From assembly GCF_012395835.1 (NCBI RefSeq), contig NZ_JAAZSQ010000007.1, forward strand, positions 83,854 to 124,256: a stretch of DNA of 40,403 bases. Direction: 5' to 3'. Made by a program: the position numbers and the translations under genes. Shown one piece after another: positions 15,798-24,246 of this stretch. The notes under the pieces were generated by a model, which was not told the origin of the DNA, made no database searches, and was given only the letters and a program-made list of their open reading frames with translations. This DNA comes from Arthrobacter mobilis. GTDB lineage: Bacteria > Actinomycetota > Actinomycetes > Actinomycetales > Micrococcaceae. Position 1 is the stretch's first letter. The number at the start of each line of letters is the position of its first letter.

Positions 15798-17426
15798 ATG
15801 GAGACGTTCGACCTGCTGATGCAGGGATTTTCGACGGCGGCAACTCCCCTTAACCTGCTCTACGCCTTCATCGGCGTGCTGCTGGGCACCGCCGTGGGCG
15901 TGCTGCCCGGCATCGGCCCGGCCATGGCCGTGGCCCTGCTGCTGCCGGTGACCTACGGACTGGAGCCGACCAGCGCGTTCATCATGTTCGCCGGCATCTA
16001 CTACGGCGGCATGTACGGCGGGTCGACCACCTCCATCCTGCTGAACACCCCGGGCGAGTCCGCCACCGTCATCACGGCCATCGAGGGCCACCGGATGGCC
16101 AAGGCCGGCCGGGCCGCGCAGGCCCTGGCGACGGCGGCCATCGGCTCCTTCGTCGCCGGCACCATCGGCACCGCACTGCTCGTGACGTTCACGCCGATGG
16201 TGGTGGACTTCGCCGTCAGCCTCGGCGCCCCCAGCTACCTGGCCATCATGGTCCTGGCACTGCTCGCCGTGACCGCCGTGCTGGGCTCCTCCAAGCTGCG
16301 CGGCTTCGCCTCCCTGGGCCTGGGCCTGGCCATTGGCCTGGTCGGCCTGGACAAGGTGACCGGACAGCAGCGCCTGGTCTTCGGCCAGCCGCTGCTGGTG
16401 GACGGGCTGGACATCGTCGTCGTCGCCGTCGCGATCTTCGCCGTCGGCGAGGCGCTCTGGATCGCCGCCCACCTGCGGCGCAAGCCGCTGTCGACCATTC
16501 CGGTGGGCCGGCCCTGGATGGGCAAGCAGGACTGGAAGCGGTCCTGGAAGCCATGGCTGCGCGGCACCGCCTACGGCTACCCGTTCGGCGCCCTGCCGGC
16601 CGGCGGCGCGGAGGTCCCGACCTTCCTCTCCTACGTGACCGAGAAGAAGCTCTCCAAGCACCCGGAGGAATTCGGCCACGGCGCCATCGAGGGCGTTGCC
16701 GGGCCGGAAGCGGCCAACAATGCGGCGGCCGCCGGCACCCTGACCCCGATGCTCGCCCTCGGCCTGCCCACCAACGCCACCGCCGCCGTAATGCTGGCCG
16801 CCTTCGTCCAGTACGGCATCCAGCCCGGGCCGCTGCTGTTCGACAACGAGCCGGAACTGGTGTGGGCGCTGATCGCCAGCCTGTTCATCGGCAACACCTT
16901 GCTGCTGCTGATCAACCTGCCGCTGGCGCCGGTCTGGGCCAAGCTGCTGCAGCTGCCGCGGCCGTACCTCTACGCCGGCATCCTGTTCTTCGCCACGCTG
17001 GGTGCCTACGCGGTGAACCTGCAGGCGTTCGACCTGGTCATCCTGCTGGTGCTCGGCCTGCTCGGCTTCGCCATGCGCCGCTACGGGCTGCCCGTGCTGC
17101 CGCTGATCATCGGCGTCATCCTCGGCCCGCGCGCCGAGGAGCAGCTGCGCAAGGCCCTGCAGCTCAGCGGCGGGGACGTGTCCGGCCTGTGGAGTGAGCC
17201 CATCGCCGTCGGTGTCTACATCGTTGCGGCGCTGGTCCTGGCCTGGCCGCTGCTCGCCTTCGTGCTGCGGAAAACCCGTGGTCCGCGTCCGGAAACGGCG
17301 GCTGCGGATCAGCCCGCGGCAGTGCCCGGCACGGACCTGGATGCCCCTGCCGGCGGGCAGAACCTGCGCCCTGTTGCTTCCCCTCAGGACGAGCACGTTG
17401 ACGAGCGCATTAAGGAGAGGCCATGA
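15798..17426 (+). CDS. tctA: Tripartite tricarboxylate transporter large permease
   Basis: A 542-residue integral membrane subunit with about 12 helices. Family signatures are clear: [20 protein letters not shown] (about 33-52), [20 protein letters not shown] (about 67-86) and the central [18 protein letters not shown] (about 259-276) with [15 protein letters not shown]. It drives secondary uptake of the substrate handed over by TctC. The C-terminal 40 residues are a polar Pro/Ala-rich tail beyond the last helix. The start directly abuts the tctB stop, and the TGA stop overlaps the usp ATG. Confidence 0.95.
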   Translation: METFDLLMQGFSTAATPLNLLYAFIGVLLGTAVGVLPGIGPAMAVALLLPVTYGLEPTSAFIMFAGIYYGGMYGGSTTSILLNTPGESATVITAIEGHRMAKAGRAAQALATAAIGSFVAGTIGTALLVTFTPMVVDFAVSLGAPSYLAIMVLALLAVTAVLGSSKLRGFASLGLGLAIGLVGLDKVTGQQRLVFGQPLLVDGLDIVVVAVAIFAVGEALWIAAHLRRKPLSTIPVGRPWMGKQDWKRSWKPWLRGTAYGYPFGALPAGGAEVPTFLSYVTEKKLSKHPEEFGHGAIEGVAGPEAANNAAAAGTLTPMLALGLPTNATAAVMLAAFVQYGIQPGPLLFDNEPELVWALIASLFIGNTLLLLINLPLAPVWAKLLQLPRPYLYAGILFFATLGAYAVNLQAFDLVILLVLGLLGFAMRRYGLPVLPLIIGVILGPRAEEQLRKALQLSGGDVSGLWSEPIAVGVYIVAALVLAWPLLAFVLRKTRGPRPETAAADQPAAVPGTDLDAPAGGQNLRPVASPQDEHVDERIKERP

Positions 17427-17821
17427 GCGTCGTCGTCGGATACATCCCCACCCCCGAGGGCGAAGCCGCCCTGGAACGGGCCATCGCGGAAGCGCGGAAC
17501 AGGCAGGACAGGCTGGTGGTCATCAATTCCTCCCGCGGCGACGCCTATGTGGACCAGCGGTTCGTCCAGGCCGACGGGGCCGAGGCCCTGGCCCGCCGGC
17601 TGGAAGCGGCAGGGGTCGACCATGTGCTGCTGCAGCCGCTGCGCGGCCACGACGCCGCGGACGAAGTCCTGGACGCGGCCGAATCCCACGGTGCCGGGCT
17701 CATCGTGATCGGCCTGCGCCGGCGCACCCCGGTGGGCAAGCTGATCATGGGCAGCACGGCGCAGCGGATCCTGCTGCAGGCAGAATGCCCGGTCCTGGCC
17801 GTCAAGGCCGCGGCCGGCTGA
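17423..17821 (+). CDS. Universal stress protein (UspA family)
   Basis: A 132-residue single-domain UspA protein. The ATP-binding signature is present near the end ([18 protein letters not shown], about residues 99-116, fitting G-2x-G-9x-G-S/T). The ATG at 17423 overlaps the tctA stop (ATGA), with AAGGAGAGG upstream, so it is the fourth gene of the tct operon. Usp genes next to TTT transporters recur in actinobacteria; a regulatory role in uptake or energy status is a guess from context. A strong hairpin follows 20 bases after the stop. Confidence 0.92.
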   Translation: MSVVVGYIPTPEGEAALERAIAEARNRQDRLVVINSSRGDAYVDQRFVQADGAEALARRLEAAGVDHVLLQPLRGHDAADEVLDAAESHGAGLIVIGLRRRTPVGKLIMGSTAQRILLQAECPVLAVKAAAG

Positions 17822-17841
17822 CCGGCCCGCAACGGCCCACC

Positions 17842-17894
17842 CCGGACGGTTCGGCGGCGGTACTCCATAACGGGGCCGCCGCCGAACCGTCCGG
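17842..17894 (+). terminator. Strong hairpin after tct operon
   Basis: Two perfect 19-bp arms (17842-17860 and 17876-17894; each contains CGGACGGTTCGGCGG or its complement) enclose a 15-base loop. There is no clean T-run, only CCTTT three bases later. Its position right after usp supports a transcription terminator or 3-prime stabilising hairpin. Confidence 0.7.
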
Positions 17895-17976
17895 CGCCTT
17901 TCCCAAGGCACCGGGCAAGCAGCGGTCCACCAGGCTTGCGGACGTTTTCGGGTCAAACAAGTGCATCACGGCCATT

Positions 17977-18214
17977 TGAAGTGTCAAGGCACGGCGTGCT
18001 GGTCAACGCCATCGCCCCGGGACCGATCAATACCCCCACTGACCCAGCGGATGAGCGACGCGTGGAAAACCCAAAAGGCTGTTGAGCTGCCGTTGGGGCG
18101 GTTCGGCAATCCGGACGAGATGGCACCCACAGCGGTCCTGCTGGCCAGCGACCCGGACGGGAACTTGTACGTCGGCCAAACCCTGGGACCGAACTCGGCG
18201 ACGTGATGCCCTAA
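17977..18214 (+). pseudogene. C-terminal remnant of a short-chain dehydrogenase
   Basis: Only the last 75 or so residues of an SDR can be read: HGVLVNAIAPGPINTP, then after a one-base shift LTQRMSDAWKTQKAVE, LPLGRFGNPDEMAPTAVLLA and YVGQTLGPNS, and after a second one-base shift GDVM and a TAA at 18212. The missing N-terminal Rossmann part and catalytic Tyr/Lys, and two frameshifts (near 18035 and 18198), make it non-functional. It marks the left edge of a stretch of broken sequence before the catabolic island. The 80 bases between the preceding hairpin and this remnant show nothing recognisable. Confidence 0.8.
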
Positions 18215-18481
18215 GGTCATCGTGCGCAAGTAACTGTCGCGGGTGGAGCTACACCCGCTCCACCCGAGGCCTTTGCAGATGACCAGGCACTTCAAAAGTT
18301 CAATCTTGGCCAGTCCCTGCTCCTAGAAGTGCACTCGGTCCTCCAAGGGAAAGATCTCGACCATGAAAACTGCGTCCTCATGCTCTTGGCAATCACCTCG
18401 CAGGTGAATAAGACCGCTTTCTGGCGGGCTACTGTTTCGCCGATAACCGTGACCATGACAATCAGTTGTGTGGATGACTGA
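18215..18481 (+). other. Orphan open frame without start, unrecognised
   Basis: An open frame runs from the remnant's stop to a TGA at 18479. It contains coding-like text (EAFADDQALQKFNLGQSLLL, GKDLDHENCVLMLLAITSQV, NKTAFWRATVSPITVTMT) but has no ATG/GTG/TTG start in a sensible place, and its codons are less GC-rich at third positions than those of the neighbours. It may be the tail of a gene whose front was lost. I do not recognise the family. A minus-strand frame over 18323-18568 looks less coding-like. Confidence 0.3.
18439..18457 (+). repeat. Left copy of 19-nt direct repeat flanking the island
   Basis: GCCGATAACCGTGACCATG here matches GCCGATAACCGTGACTATG at 32163-32181 in 18 of 19 bases and the same orientation. 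The two lie about 13.7 kb apart, in poorly coding DNA at either side of the catabolic island. They could be an att-like duplication, or chance; see findings. Confidence 0.4.
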
Positions 18482-18503
18482 ATAAAAGCGATGCTCTATC
18501 AGC

Positions 18504-18647
18504 ATGAGGCGGAACGAACGAGCTGCGATAGAGCTTTGGTTTAAGGAGCAGCCGTCATTCCGCCGCATGCATAAACTTTCAGATCTTAGCGAGTCGGTGG
18601 AGCACCCGGCTTATGCGACAGGCGTGCCTTCAGCATCCGGACAGTAG
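18504..18647 (+). CDS. Small unrecognised ORF (47 aa)
   Basis: A 47-residue frame begins MRRNERAAIELWFKEQPSFR, continues RMHKLSDLSESVEHPAYATG and ends at TAG (18645-18647). The amino-acid composition looks protein-like and the frame is open from 18486, but no ribosome-binding site is visible and third-position GC is low for this genome. It could be a small gene or a fragment of an imported one. The following 170 bases up to the TauE/SafE stop contain nothing I recognise. Confidence 0.25.
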   Translation: MRRNERAAIELWFKEQPSFRRMHKLSDLSESVEHPAYATGVPSASGQ

Positions 18648-18815
18648 ATGGAACCGTGTGGGGTAGCAGGGCTCACGCATTGAGCCTTGGGAAAGAGCCT
18701 CACACCAGCTCTGCCGTGGGTCGCCGTCGGCGTCTGCACTCCCGAACACGTCGGTGCATGGACGTGACTCAGCCAATTAAGCATCGGAGGAGTCGTCCGC
18801 GCGGGCACTGTGCTT

Positions 18816-19529
18816 TTACAGCGCTTGGAGAAGAACGAGGATGGCTCCCAGTGTGGACGCGCTCAAGGCTACGTGCCGGATGCGGCGTCGGTTCAAACGC
18901 CGGTTGAGTATGCGCGATAGGGCGAATCCCAAAATCATTGCCGGCGCCAGCAGCGCGGCGAATATCAGCGTGCGGTGGTCCAACGCGCCCACCCAGGCAA
19001 GGGCGGTCAGGGACATGATGGCACCCACCAGGAAGAAGGCGCTCATGGTGCCTCGCATTTGGGACTTCGACGAGCCATGCCATACCAGGGCCATTGGGGG
19101 ACCGCCGATGGATGTGGCTGTCCCGAGGATCCCTGAAGCCGCACCCGCGGCTGCAACAGTGAGGGGGCGGGGCTTTGGGCGCCAACCGCAGATGCTGAGC
19201 ATGACTCCGAAAAGCACAGCGCCTGCAAGTGTCAGCGCCAGTCCGCGGGCGGGCAGGATAACGACCAATAGAGCGCCGAGCGCCGTTCCCGGGACGCGTC
19301 CTAGGAGAGCCCAGCCGGCCCCGGCGAAGTTTATGGTGGTGCGATCACGAATGACACCGAGCGTGGTGGCACCGGCAGCGAGCAGCACGAGGGACCCTGG
19401 AAGCAGTGTGGGGTCGATCAGTGCGATCACCGGGGCTGCCATCAGCCCCAGCCCGAATCCGATTGCTCCCTGCAAGCATGAGGCAACAACGATCACCGTC
19501 GCGATGATGACAAGCTCTGCTCCACTCAC
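18816..19529 (-). CDS. TauE/SafE-family membrane permease
   Basis: A 237-residue membrane protein with about seven to eight helices and the TauE/SafE pattern: GAIGFGLGLMAAPVIALIDP (about 21-40) and its second-half counterpart GAASGILGTATSIGGPPMAL (about 132-151). Members move sulfite, sulfonates or other small organic anions, often outward. The start is GTG at 19529 with only a weak AGAAAG upstream. It lies 121 bases after the SDR gene on the same strand, with a GC-rich hairpin between them, so it may be a reduced-expression tail of the catabolic operon. The substrate is unknown. Confidence 0.85.
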   Translation of the reverse strand: MSGAELVIIATVIVVASCLQGAIGFGLGLMAAPVIALIDPTLLPGSLVLLAAGATTLGVIRDRTTINFAGAGWALLGRVPGTALGALLVVILPARGLALTLAGAVLFGVMLSICGWRPKPRPLTVAAAGAASGILGTATSIGGPPMALVWHGSSKSQMRGTMSAFFLVGAIMSLTALAWVGALDHRTLIFAALLAPAMILGFALSRILNRRLNRRRIRHVALSASTLGAILVLLQAL

Positions 19530-19600
19530 GTTTGCACTTTCTCAGGCTGGATACGGTAACTCGGGTCGGGCTTGCTTCCTTGAGGCGCTGGGCAGGAAGC

Positions 19601-19638
19601 CCGCCGGGCCCCGCGGCATGAGGCACGCGGGCCGGCGG
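19601..19638 (-). terminator. GC-rich hairpin between SDR and TauE/SafE genes
   Basis: CCGCCGGGCCCCGCG (19601-19615) pairs, with two bulged bases, with CGCGGGCCGGCGG (19626-19638) around a 10-base loop. It has no T-run. It may attenuate read-through from the long upstream operon into the permease gene. Confidence 0.4.
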
Positions 19639-19650
19639 TGTCACGGCGGG

Positions 19651-20334
19651 CTACAGGGATGCGCCCCCGCAGATAGTCAGCTGCTGGCCAGTGATGGACT
19701 TCCCGTGAGGACCCAGGACTAGCCCTGCCAGCGCTGTCACGTCCCTTGGATCGACCAGCGATCCCAGCGGCGGGATACGGGGAGGCACCGACGCACGTCC
19801 TGGATCGGAGAGCATTGGCGTGTCCGTGGGGCCGGGGGCGATGATGTTTACGGTGATTCCCCGGGGTGCCAGTTCCATGGCCCAGCTGCGGCCGAGTCCG
19901 ACGAGGGCTGCTTTGGTCGCCGCGTACTGACTCTTGCCGGGGTTGCCGGACATGGTGCGGCTGCCGATGAGCAGGATGCGGCCGTTGTTTTCGAGCCGTT
20001 CCACCAAGGCATCTGCCAGGGTTGCGGCGGCGTCGACGTGGACTGCGAACATCTCCCTCAAGGCGTTTCCGTCCAACCGGCCGAGTATTTCGGCACGTTG
20101 GAAACCGGCTGCATGAACGAAGGCGCGGATGTTCCCGACGTCTTTGACGGCGGCGGGGAGTTCCTGTGGCTTGGACAGGTCCGCCTGGAGCCACTCGAAC
20201 CCTGCCTCCAGTTGCGGGCGGGTCCGGCTGAGCCCTGTGACCTGCCAGCCGTTGTCGAGAAGGTGCCGGGTGATGGCGAGCCCGATGCCGGAGCTGCACC
20301 CGGTGACGAGAGCGTGCGGATGCGCTGCTGTCAT
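19651..20334 (-). CDS. Short-chain dehydrogenase/reductase
   Basis: A 227-residue classical SDR. The cofactor motif TGCSSGIG is at residues 11-18, the NAG-equivalent is HAAG, the catalytic Ser lies in LLIGSRTMSG and the YxxxK in YAATK. The C-terminal GGASL fits the usual end. It should oxidise or reduce a hydroxyl of the pathway substrate with NAD(P). The ATG at 20334 shares one base with the stop of the preceding Asp-box gene (TGATG), so the longer frame to 20358 is not used. Part of the minus-strand catabolic operon. Confidence 0.9.
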   Translation of the reverse strand: MTAAHPHALVTGCSSGIGLAITRHLLDNGWQVTGLSRTRPQLEAGFEWLQADLSKPQELPAAVKDVGNIRAFVHAAGFQRAEILGRLDGNALREMFAVHVDAAATLADALVERLENNGRILLIGSRTMSGNPGKSQYAATKAALVGLGRSWAMELAPRGITVNIIAPGPTDTPMLSDPGRASVPPRIPPLGSLVDPRDVTALAGLVLGPHGKSITGQQLTICGGASL

Positions 20335-21533
20335 CACCGGGTGCCCTGGTAGGCCCATTGCGGATCGACGCGCACATACTTGATGGCTTGGCGGAAGTAT
20401 GTGTAGGCGATATGCAGCTTTCCGTCAGGGCCTTCGTGGATGCTTGGATACGAGAATTCCCGGTTCAACCCGTCCCTGGAGTTATTGGAGAGGCAGTATC
20501 CGTCGCCGACGTCCAGGTCCCGACGGACAGGCCAGCTGCGTCCGCCGTCTTCCGAGATGGCCAGGGTCATTGGTGCCCGGGGGGTGCCCCAGAACGCCGT
20601 ACGCCCGCCACGCGCGGCGGGATCGGGCTCGGACAGGATTGCCTGCTCTGCGGCCAGGCCGTTGTCGTCGATCTCGTCGTACAGGGAGAGCCGGCGCTCG
20701 GTATGCGCGTCGGCCCGGCTGTGGTTATAGACGAGTGCCAGACGGCCGTCACGGAGCCGGATGTACTGGATGGATGAGTTGTTGTTCGGCAGTTCGGTGG
20801 GCACGGGCTCGTTCCAGGTGCCGCCGCCGTCGGTCGAGCGGGATTCGTAGATGCTATCGGCCCAGCGGCTGCGGAACAGGGCGAGCAGGGATCCGTCTTC
20901 AAGCTCCTGGATGTCCATGTGAACGCAGCCAGTGCTGCCGGGCAGTACCTGCTGGGACCAGGTAGTGCCGGCGTCGTCGGAGACCATTATGGCGCTGTCG
21001 TCATTGTTGCCCACCCATTTCTCCCCGGGCGTGGTGAGGCACCGGAAAACGGGAATGATCCAACGGCCGGAGGAGAGGACGACCGGTGGCTGGCGGACGA
21101 AGATTCCGCCGTCTTCGTTCGCGGGGAAGAGGGTTTCGACAGGGCCCCAGGTGGCTCCGCTGTCCTCTGAGATGCGGCGGCGCACCTCGGCTGTGTCCTG
21201 GTTTCCGGCCAGTTGGGCGGTGTAAAGCAGCCAGACCCGTCCGTCGGGGGCGTTGAAGAGTATGGGGTTCTGCTCGGACCGGGCGGGGTCGTCGGAGAGG
21301 CGGACCGGTTCTGACCAGGCCGCGCTGCCGGGGGAGAGGGTGGAGAACCAGACGGAGATGTCGGGGACGCCTTCCTGCGTGCCGCCGAACCAGACGCAGC
21401 CAAGGCGGCCGTCCGGCAGGGTCATCAGGTTCGCGGCATGGCTTTGCACCGTGGGTGCCGGAAGGTAGGCGTAGGCCAGGTCCCCGTCATTGTGAAGCTT
21501 GCCGTCAGGGGTGATGGTGTCATAGGAGTTCAT
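20334..21533 (-). CDS. Cytoplasmic Asp-box (sialidase-like, BNR) beta-propeller protein
   Basis: A 399-residue protein of the BNR/sialidase superfamily. Four Asp-boxes of the form SxDxGxTW are visible at residues 122-129, 185-192, 233-240 and 327-334, spaced as propeller blades; another blade-like repeat is DGRLGCVWFG near 41-50. There is no signal peptide or membrane helix, so it should act inside the cell, unlike classical secreted sialidases. The FRIP motif of bacterial sialidases was not found. In this operon it sits between an aldolase and an SDR and is translationally coupled to the SDR, suggesting a hydrolase or lyase acting on an imported acidic sugar. Automatic annotation as exo-alpha-sialidase would overstate what is known. 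Confidence 0.85.
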   Translation of the reverse strand: MNSYDTITPDGKLHNDGDLAYAYLPAPTVQSHAANLMTLPDGRLGCVWFGGTQEGVPDISVWFSTLSPGSAAWSEPVRLSDDPARSEQNPILFNAPDGRVWLLYTAQLAGNQDTAEVRRRISEDSGATWGPVETLFPANEDGGIFVRQPPVVLSSGRWIIPVFRCLTTPGEKWVGNNDDSAIMVSDDAGTTWSQQVLPGSTGCVHMDIQELEDGSLLALFRSRWADSIYESRSTDGGGTWNEPVPTELPNNNSSIQYIRLRDGRLALVYNHSRADAHTERRLSLYDEIDDNGLAAEQAILSEPDPAARGGRTAFWGTPRAPMTLAISEDGGRSWPVRRDLDVGDGYCLSNNSRDGLNREFSYPSIHEGPDGKLHIAYTYFRQAIKYVRVDPQWAYQGTR

Positions 21534-21553
21534 GGTCAGGACGGTCTCCGGGT

Positions 21554-22327
21554 TCAGTCTTCGAGTGCGGCGTTGAGGTGCTGCCGTGCTACGGCTTCCA
21601 GGTGGACAAGGTCGGAGGCGACGGTGGCGAACGTGTAGCCCTGCCTGAGCCGCTTGCTGGCCAGGGCGCCGTCGGCGGTGTGGATGCCGGCGGCGATGCC
21701 GGCGGCTTCGGCGGCTTTTGCCACCTTCTCCAGCGCCTCTTCGAATTCGCCGGCTACGGCCGGGTCGCCTGGGAAGGCGCCGCCGACCGCCAGGGTCAGG
21801 TCGGAGGGGCCCACGTAGACGCCGTCGAGTCCCGGGGTCGCGGCAATCTGCTCTACGTTTGCCAGTCCGTCGGGGGTTTCGATCATCGCGAAAACCAGCG
21901 TTGTGTCGTTGGCTTCTGCCGGGACCGGCCCGATTCGCAAGGCGGACCGCATGGGGCCGTAGGAGCGGCCGCCGAGCGGCGGGTATTTCGCGGCCGAGAC
22001 CGCTGCCGCGGCGTCGGCTGCAGTGTTCACGAGGGGCACGATGATGCCCGCGGCGCCGGCGTCAAGGGCTTTGCCGATGGCCGTCAGGTCGTTGGATTCG
22101 ACGCGGACGACTCCCGCTGACGTGTTCCCGGCGTCAATGGCGAGCATGCCGTTGAGTACGCCGGAGTAGCCCAGCAGGCCGTGCTGGGCATCCACGGCGA
22201 CGTAGTCATAGCCCAGCCGGGCAATGCGTTCGGTTGCCACCGGCGCGTCCATGACAATCCAGTATCCGACGGCGTGTTCACGGGCACGGATCTTTCGGGC
22301 AAATTCCAGAGCTACGGGGGATGTCAT
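21554..22327 (-). CDS. HpcH/HpaI-family aldolase
   Basis: A 257-residue class II pyruvate-type aldolase. It keeps the family blocks DYVAVDAQHGLLGY (about 41-54; EHG in most relatives), RSYGPMRSA (about 121-129), the metal-ligand Glu in FAMIETPDG (about 145-153) and Asp in DGVYVGPSDLTLA (about 167-179). It should cleave a 2-keto-3-deoxy acid into pyruvate (or an analogue) and an aldehyde. It lies 20 bases before the Asp-box gene, in the catabolic operon. The His-neighbouring Gln in place of Glu is a mild deviation. Possible substrates include keto-deoxy sugar acids; none is proven. Confidence 0.9.
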   Translation of the reverse strand: MTSPVALEFARKIRAREHAVGYWIVMDAPVATERIARLGYDYVAVDAQHGLLGYSGVLNGMLAIDAGNTSAGVVRVESNDLTAIGKALDAGAAGIIVPLVNTAADAAAAVSAAKYPPLGGRSYGPMRSALRIGPVPAEANDTTLVFAMIETPDGLANVEQIAATPGLDGVYVGPSDLTLAVGGAFPGDPAVAGEFEEALEKVAKAAEAAGIAAGIHTADGALASKRLRQGYTFATVASDLVHLEAVARQHLNAALED

Positions 22328-22408
22328 CAGTGCTGCTTTCTTCTCGGATCGGTCCGGTACTGGAACAGGACGGCAAACTCTGGGAGCCGCCTGAAGTTTG
22401 ACACGGGG

Positions 22409-23398
22409 TTAGCGGTTGTAGGCGGGCATCGGGCCGCGCAGCGCGGAGCCGACCTCATCGCAGGCAGCGACGATGTCCTGGGCGAGGGGTCCCTTCGCCA
22501 CGGCCTCCAGGTTGGCCTGCAGCTGTGCCGCCCTGGAGCCGCCCAGAAGCATGGAATCGACGCCCGGACGGTGGGCCAGCCACCGCAGGGCCAGTTCGAC
22601 GAGGCTGACGCCGGCTTCGCCGGCGATCCGGGTCAGCTGTTCGACGGCGTCAAACAGCTGACGGTCCCAGTAGCGCTGGGTGTACATGGCGGCCAGCTTG
22701 GAGTCGCCGAAACGGCCCTCTGCAGGTTTCTCATTGAAGTTGTGGCGGCCGGTGAGCAGCCCTCCTCCGAGCGGGTTGTAGACCATGGTGTGCAGGCTGT
22801 GGCGGGCGGCAAATTCCAGGTATTCCTCTTCGACGCGGCGGGCGACGAGGTTGTAGAGCTGTTGGGCCACGACGGGACGGGGGGCTCCGACGGCGGCGGC
22901 GGTGTGCTCCACGTCAGCGATCTGCCAGGCGGCGTAATTGGATACGCCAAGTGCCAGGATCTTGCCCTCCGCGGCCAGTTCCGCGACGGTGCCGAGGGTT
23001 TCCTCCAGGGGAGTCTGGCGGTCCGGCTGGTGGAGGTAGAACAGGTCCAGCCGGTCGGTCTGCAGCCGCCGGAGGCTGCCTTCCACCGAGGCGCGCAATG
23101 CCGGGGCGGACAGCAAGGGCCGGCCGCCTGCATCGGCGTGCGGCATGCCTGCCTTGGATGCAAGGAATACGCTGTCCCTGCGGCCCCGGAGCAGGCGTCC
23201 GAGCATGTCCTCGGTGGCTCCGCCCACGTAGGCGTTGGCGGTGTCGACGGCGGTGATGCCGGCGGCGAGGGCGGTGTCGAGCATCTCGGCGGCGGTGGCT
23301 TCGTCGGCGGTGTCTCCGAACGTCATGGTGCCCAGGACGAGCTTGGAGATCCCCGGCAGCTGCCGTGACGGGGCGGTCTGGTTGAGTGGGATGGTCAT
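22409..23398 (-). CDS. Aldo/keto reductase
   Basis: A 329-residue (beta/alpha)8 aldo/keto reductase. The catalytic tetrad is present: Asp52 and Tyr57 (VDTANAYVGG), Lys82 (LASKAGMP) and His123 (YLHQPD). The NADP-binding end shows MLLGGSRAAQLQANLEA. It resembles the family branch that oxidises aldoses or reduces sugar aldehydes, and could act on the free sugar or on the aldolase product. The ATG at 23398 has AAGGAC upstream. It is 17 bases after the ABC ATPase gene and 81 bases before the aldolase gene, so probably in the same operon. Confidence 0.9.
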   Translation of the reverse strand: MTIPLNQTAPSRQLPGISKLVLGTMTFGDTADEATAAEMLDTALAAGITAVDTANAYVGGATEDMLGRLLRGRRDSVFLASKAGMPHADAGGRPLLSAPALRASVEGSLRRLQTDRLDLFYLHQPDRQTPLEETLGTVAELAAEGKILALGVSNYAAWQIADVEHTAAAVGAPRPVVAQQLYNLVARRVEEEYLEFAARHSLHTMVYNPLGGGLLTGRHNFNEKPAEGRFGDSKLAAMYTQRYWDRQLFDAVEQLTRIAGEAGVSLVELALRWLAHRPGVDSMLLGGSRAAQLQANLEAVAKGPLAQDIVAACDEVGSALRGPMPAYNR

Positions 23399-23415
23399 GA
23401 GTGTCCTTGTCTGGC

Positions 23416-24246
23416 TTAGGCCGGGGTCTTGAGGGCGAGCGAGGATACGACGTGGCGGGGTTTGATCCCGTGCATGGTTGCAGGGTCCAGGGCGGCCCGG
23501 CGCAGCCGGCGCGTGTAGTCAGCCTGCGGCCTGGTGAGGACCTGCGATGTGGTGCCGTTCTCGACTACCTCCCCGCGGCGCATGACCAGGACATGGTCGC
23601 TGATCTCCTGAACGACTCCCAGGTTGTGGGAGATGAAGACATAGGTGATGCCCGTGTCCGCCTGGATTTCACGGAGGAGTTCCAGAACCTGGGCCTGGAC
23701 TGAGACGTCCAGGGCACTGGTGGCTTCGTCACAGACCAGCAGTTGAGGCCTGGAGGCGAGTGCGCGTGCGATGCCGATACGCTGGCGCTGACCGCCGGAG
23801 AACTCTGCCGGGCGGCGGTCCAGGGCGGAGGAGGGCAGGCCGACGCGGTCGATGAGGCGGGCGGCTTCCTTGCTGCGCTCGGTCTTGGATCTGACGCCGC
23901 GCAGCTTGAGGGGTTCGGCCACGATGTCCTGCGCGGACAGGTGGGGGTCGAGGGATCCGTACGGGTCCTGGAAGACCATCTGGAATTTGTGGCGCAGGGG
24001 GCGCAGCCGGGACTCGGGCAGGGATGCGAGGTCTGTGCCGTCGAGGAGGATTTTTCCGCCCGCGGGCTGGAGCAGGCGCATAAGGGCTTTGGCGACGGTG
24101 GATTTGCCGCAGCCTGACTCGCCGACGATGGCCAGTGTGCTGCCCCGGTCCGCGGTGAAGGAGACGTCGTTCACGGCGCGAACGCTGCCGCCGTGGACGT
24201 GGTATTCCACGACCAGGTTCTGTACGGAGAGGAATGGTTCAGACAT
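23416..24246 (-). CDS. Peptide/opine-type ABC transporter ATPase (DppF/OppF-like)
   Basis: A 276-residue ABC ATPase. Walker A is GESGCGKST (42-50), the Q-loop MVFQDPYGSLDP, the signature FSGGQRQRIGIARAL, Walker B LLVCDEATSALD and the switch His in FISHNLG. The QDPYGSLDP and the C-terminal oligopeptide-transporter extension place it in the DppF/OppF branch. It overlaps the preceding ATPase gene by eight bases and would pair with it as a heterodimer beneath the two permeases. Last transporter gene of the operon before the enzymes. Confidence 0.93.
   Translation of the reverse strand: MSEPFLSVQNLVVEYHVHGGSVRAVNDVSFTADRGSTLAIVGESGCGKSTVAKALMRLLQPAGGKILLDGTDLASLPESRLRPLRHKFQMVFQDPYGSLDPHLSAQDIVAEPLKLRGVRSKTERSKEAARLIDRVGLPSSALDRRPAEFSGGQRQRIGIARALASRPQLLVCDEATSALDVSVQAQVLELLREIQADTGITYVFISHNLGVVQEISDHVLVMRRGEVVENGTTSQVLTRPQADYTRRLRRAALDPATMHGIKPRHVVSSLALKTPA

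Noticed and set aside
14886-17396. An 836-codon open frame on the minus strand opposite tctC, tctB and tctA
   Set aside because: It is a shadow of the forward genes, which have clear family motifs, coupled starts and ribosome-binding sites; its own composition is Gly/Gln/Asp-rich without any domain.
18323-18568. 81-codon minus-strand frame in the scar region
   Set aside because: The forward frames over the same bases look more protein-like and no ribosome-binding site is present.
20334-21533. Calling the Asp-box protein a true exo-sialidase with sialic acid as substrate
   Set aside because: No secretion signal or FRIP motif, and no sialic-acid lyase, kinase or epimerase genes in the operon.
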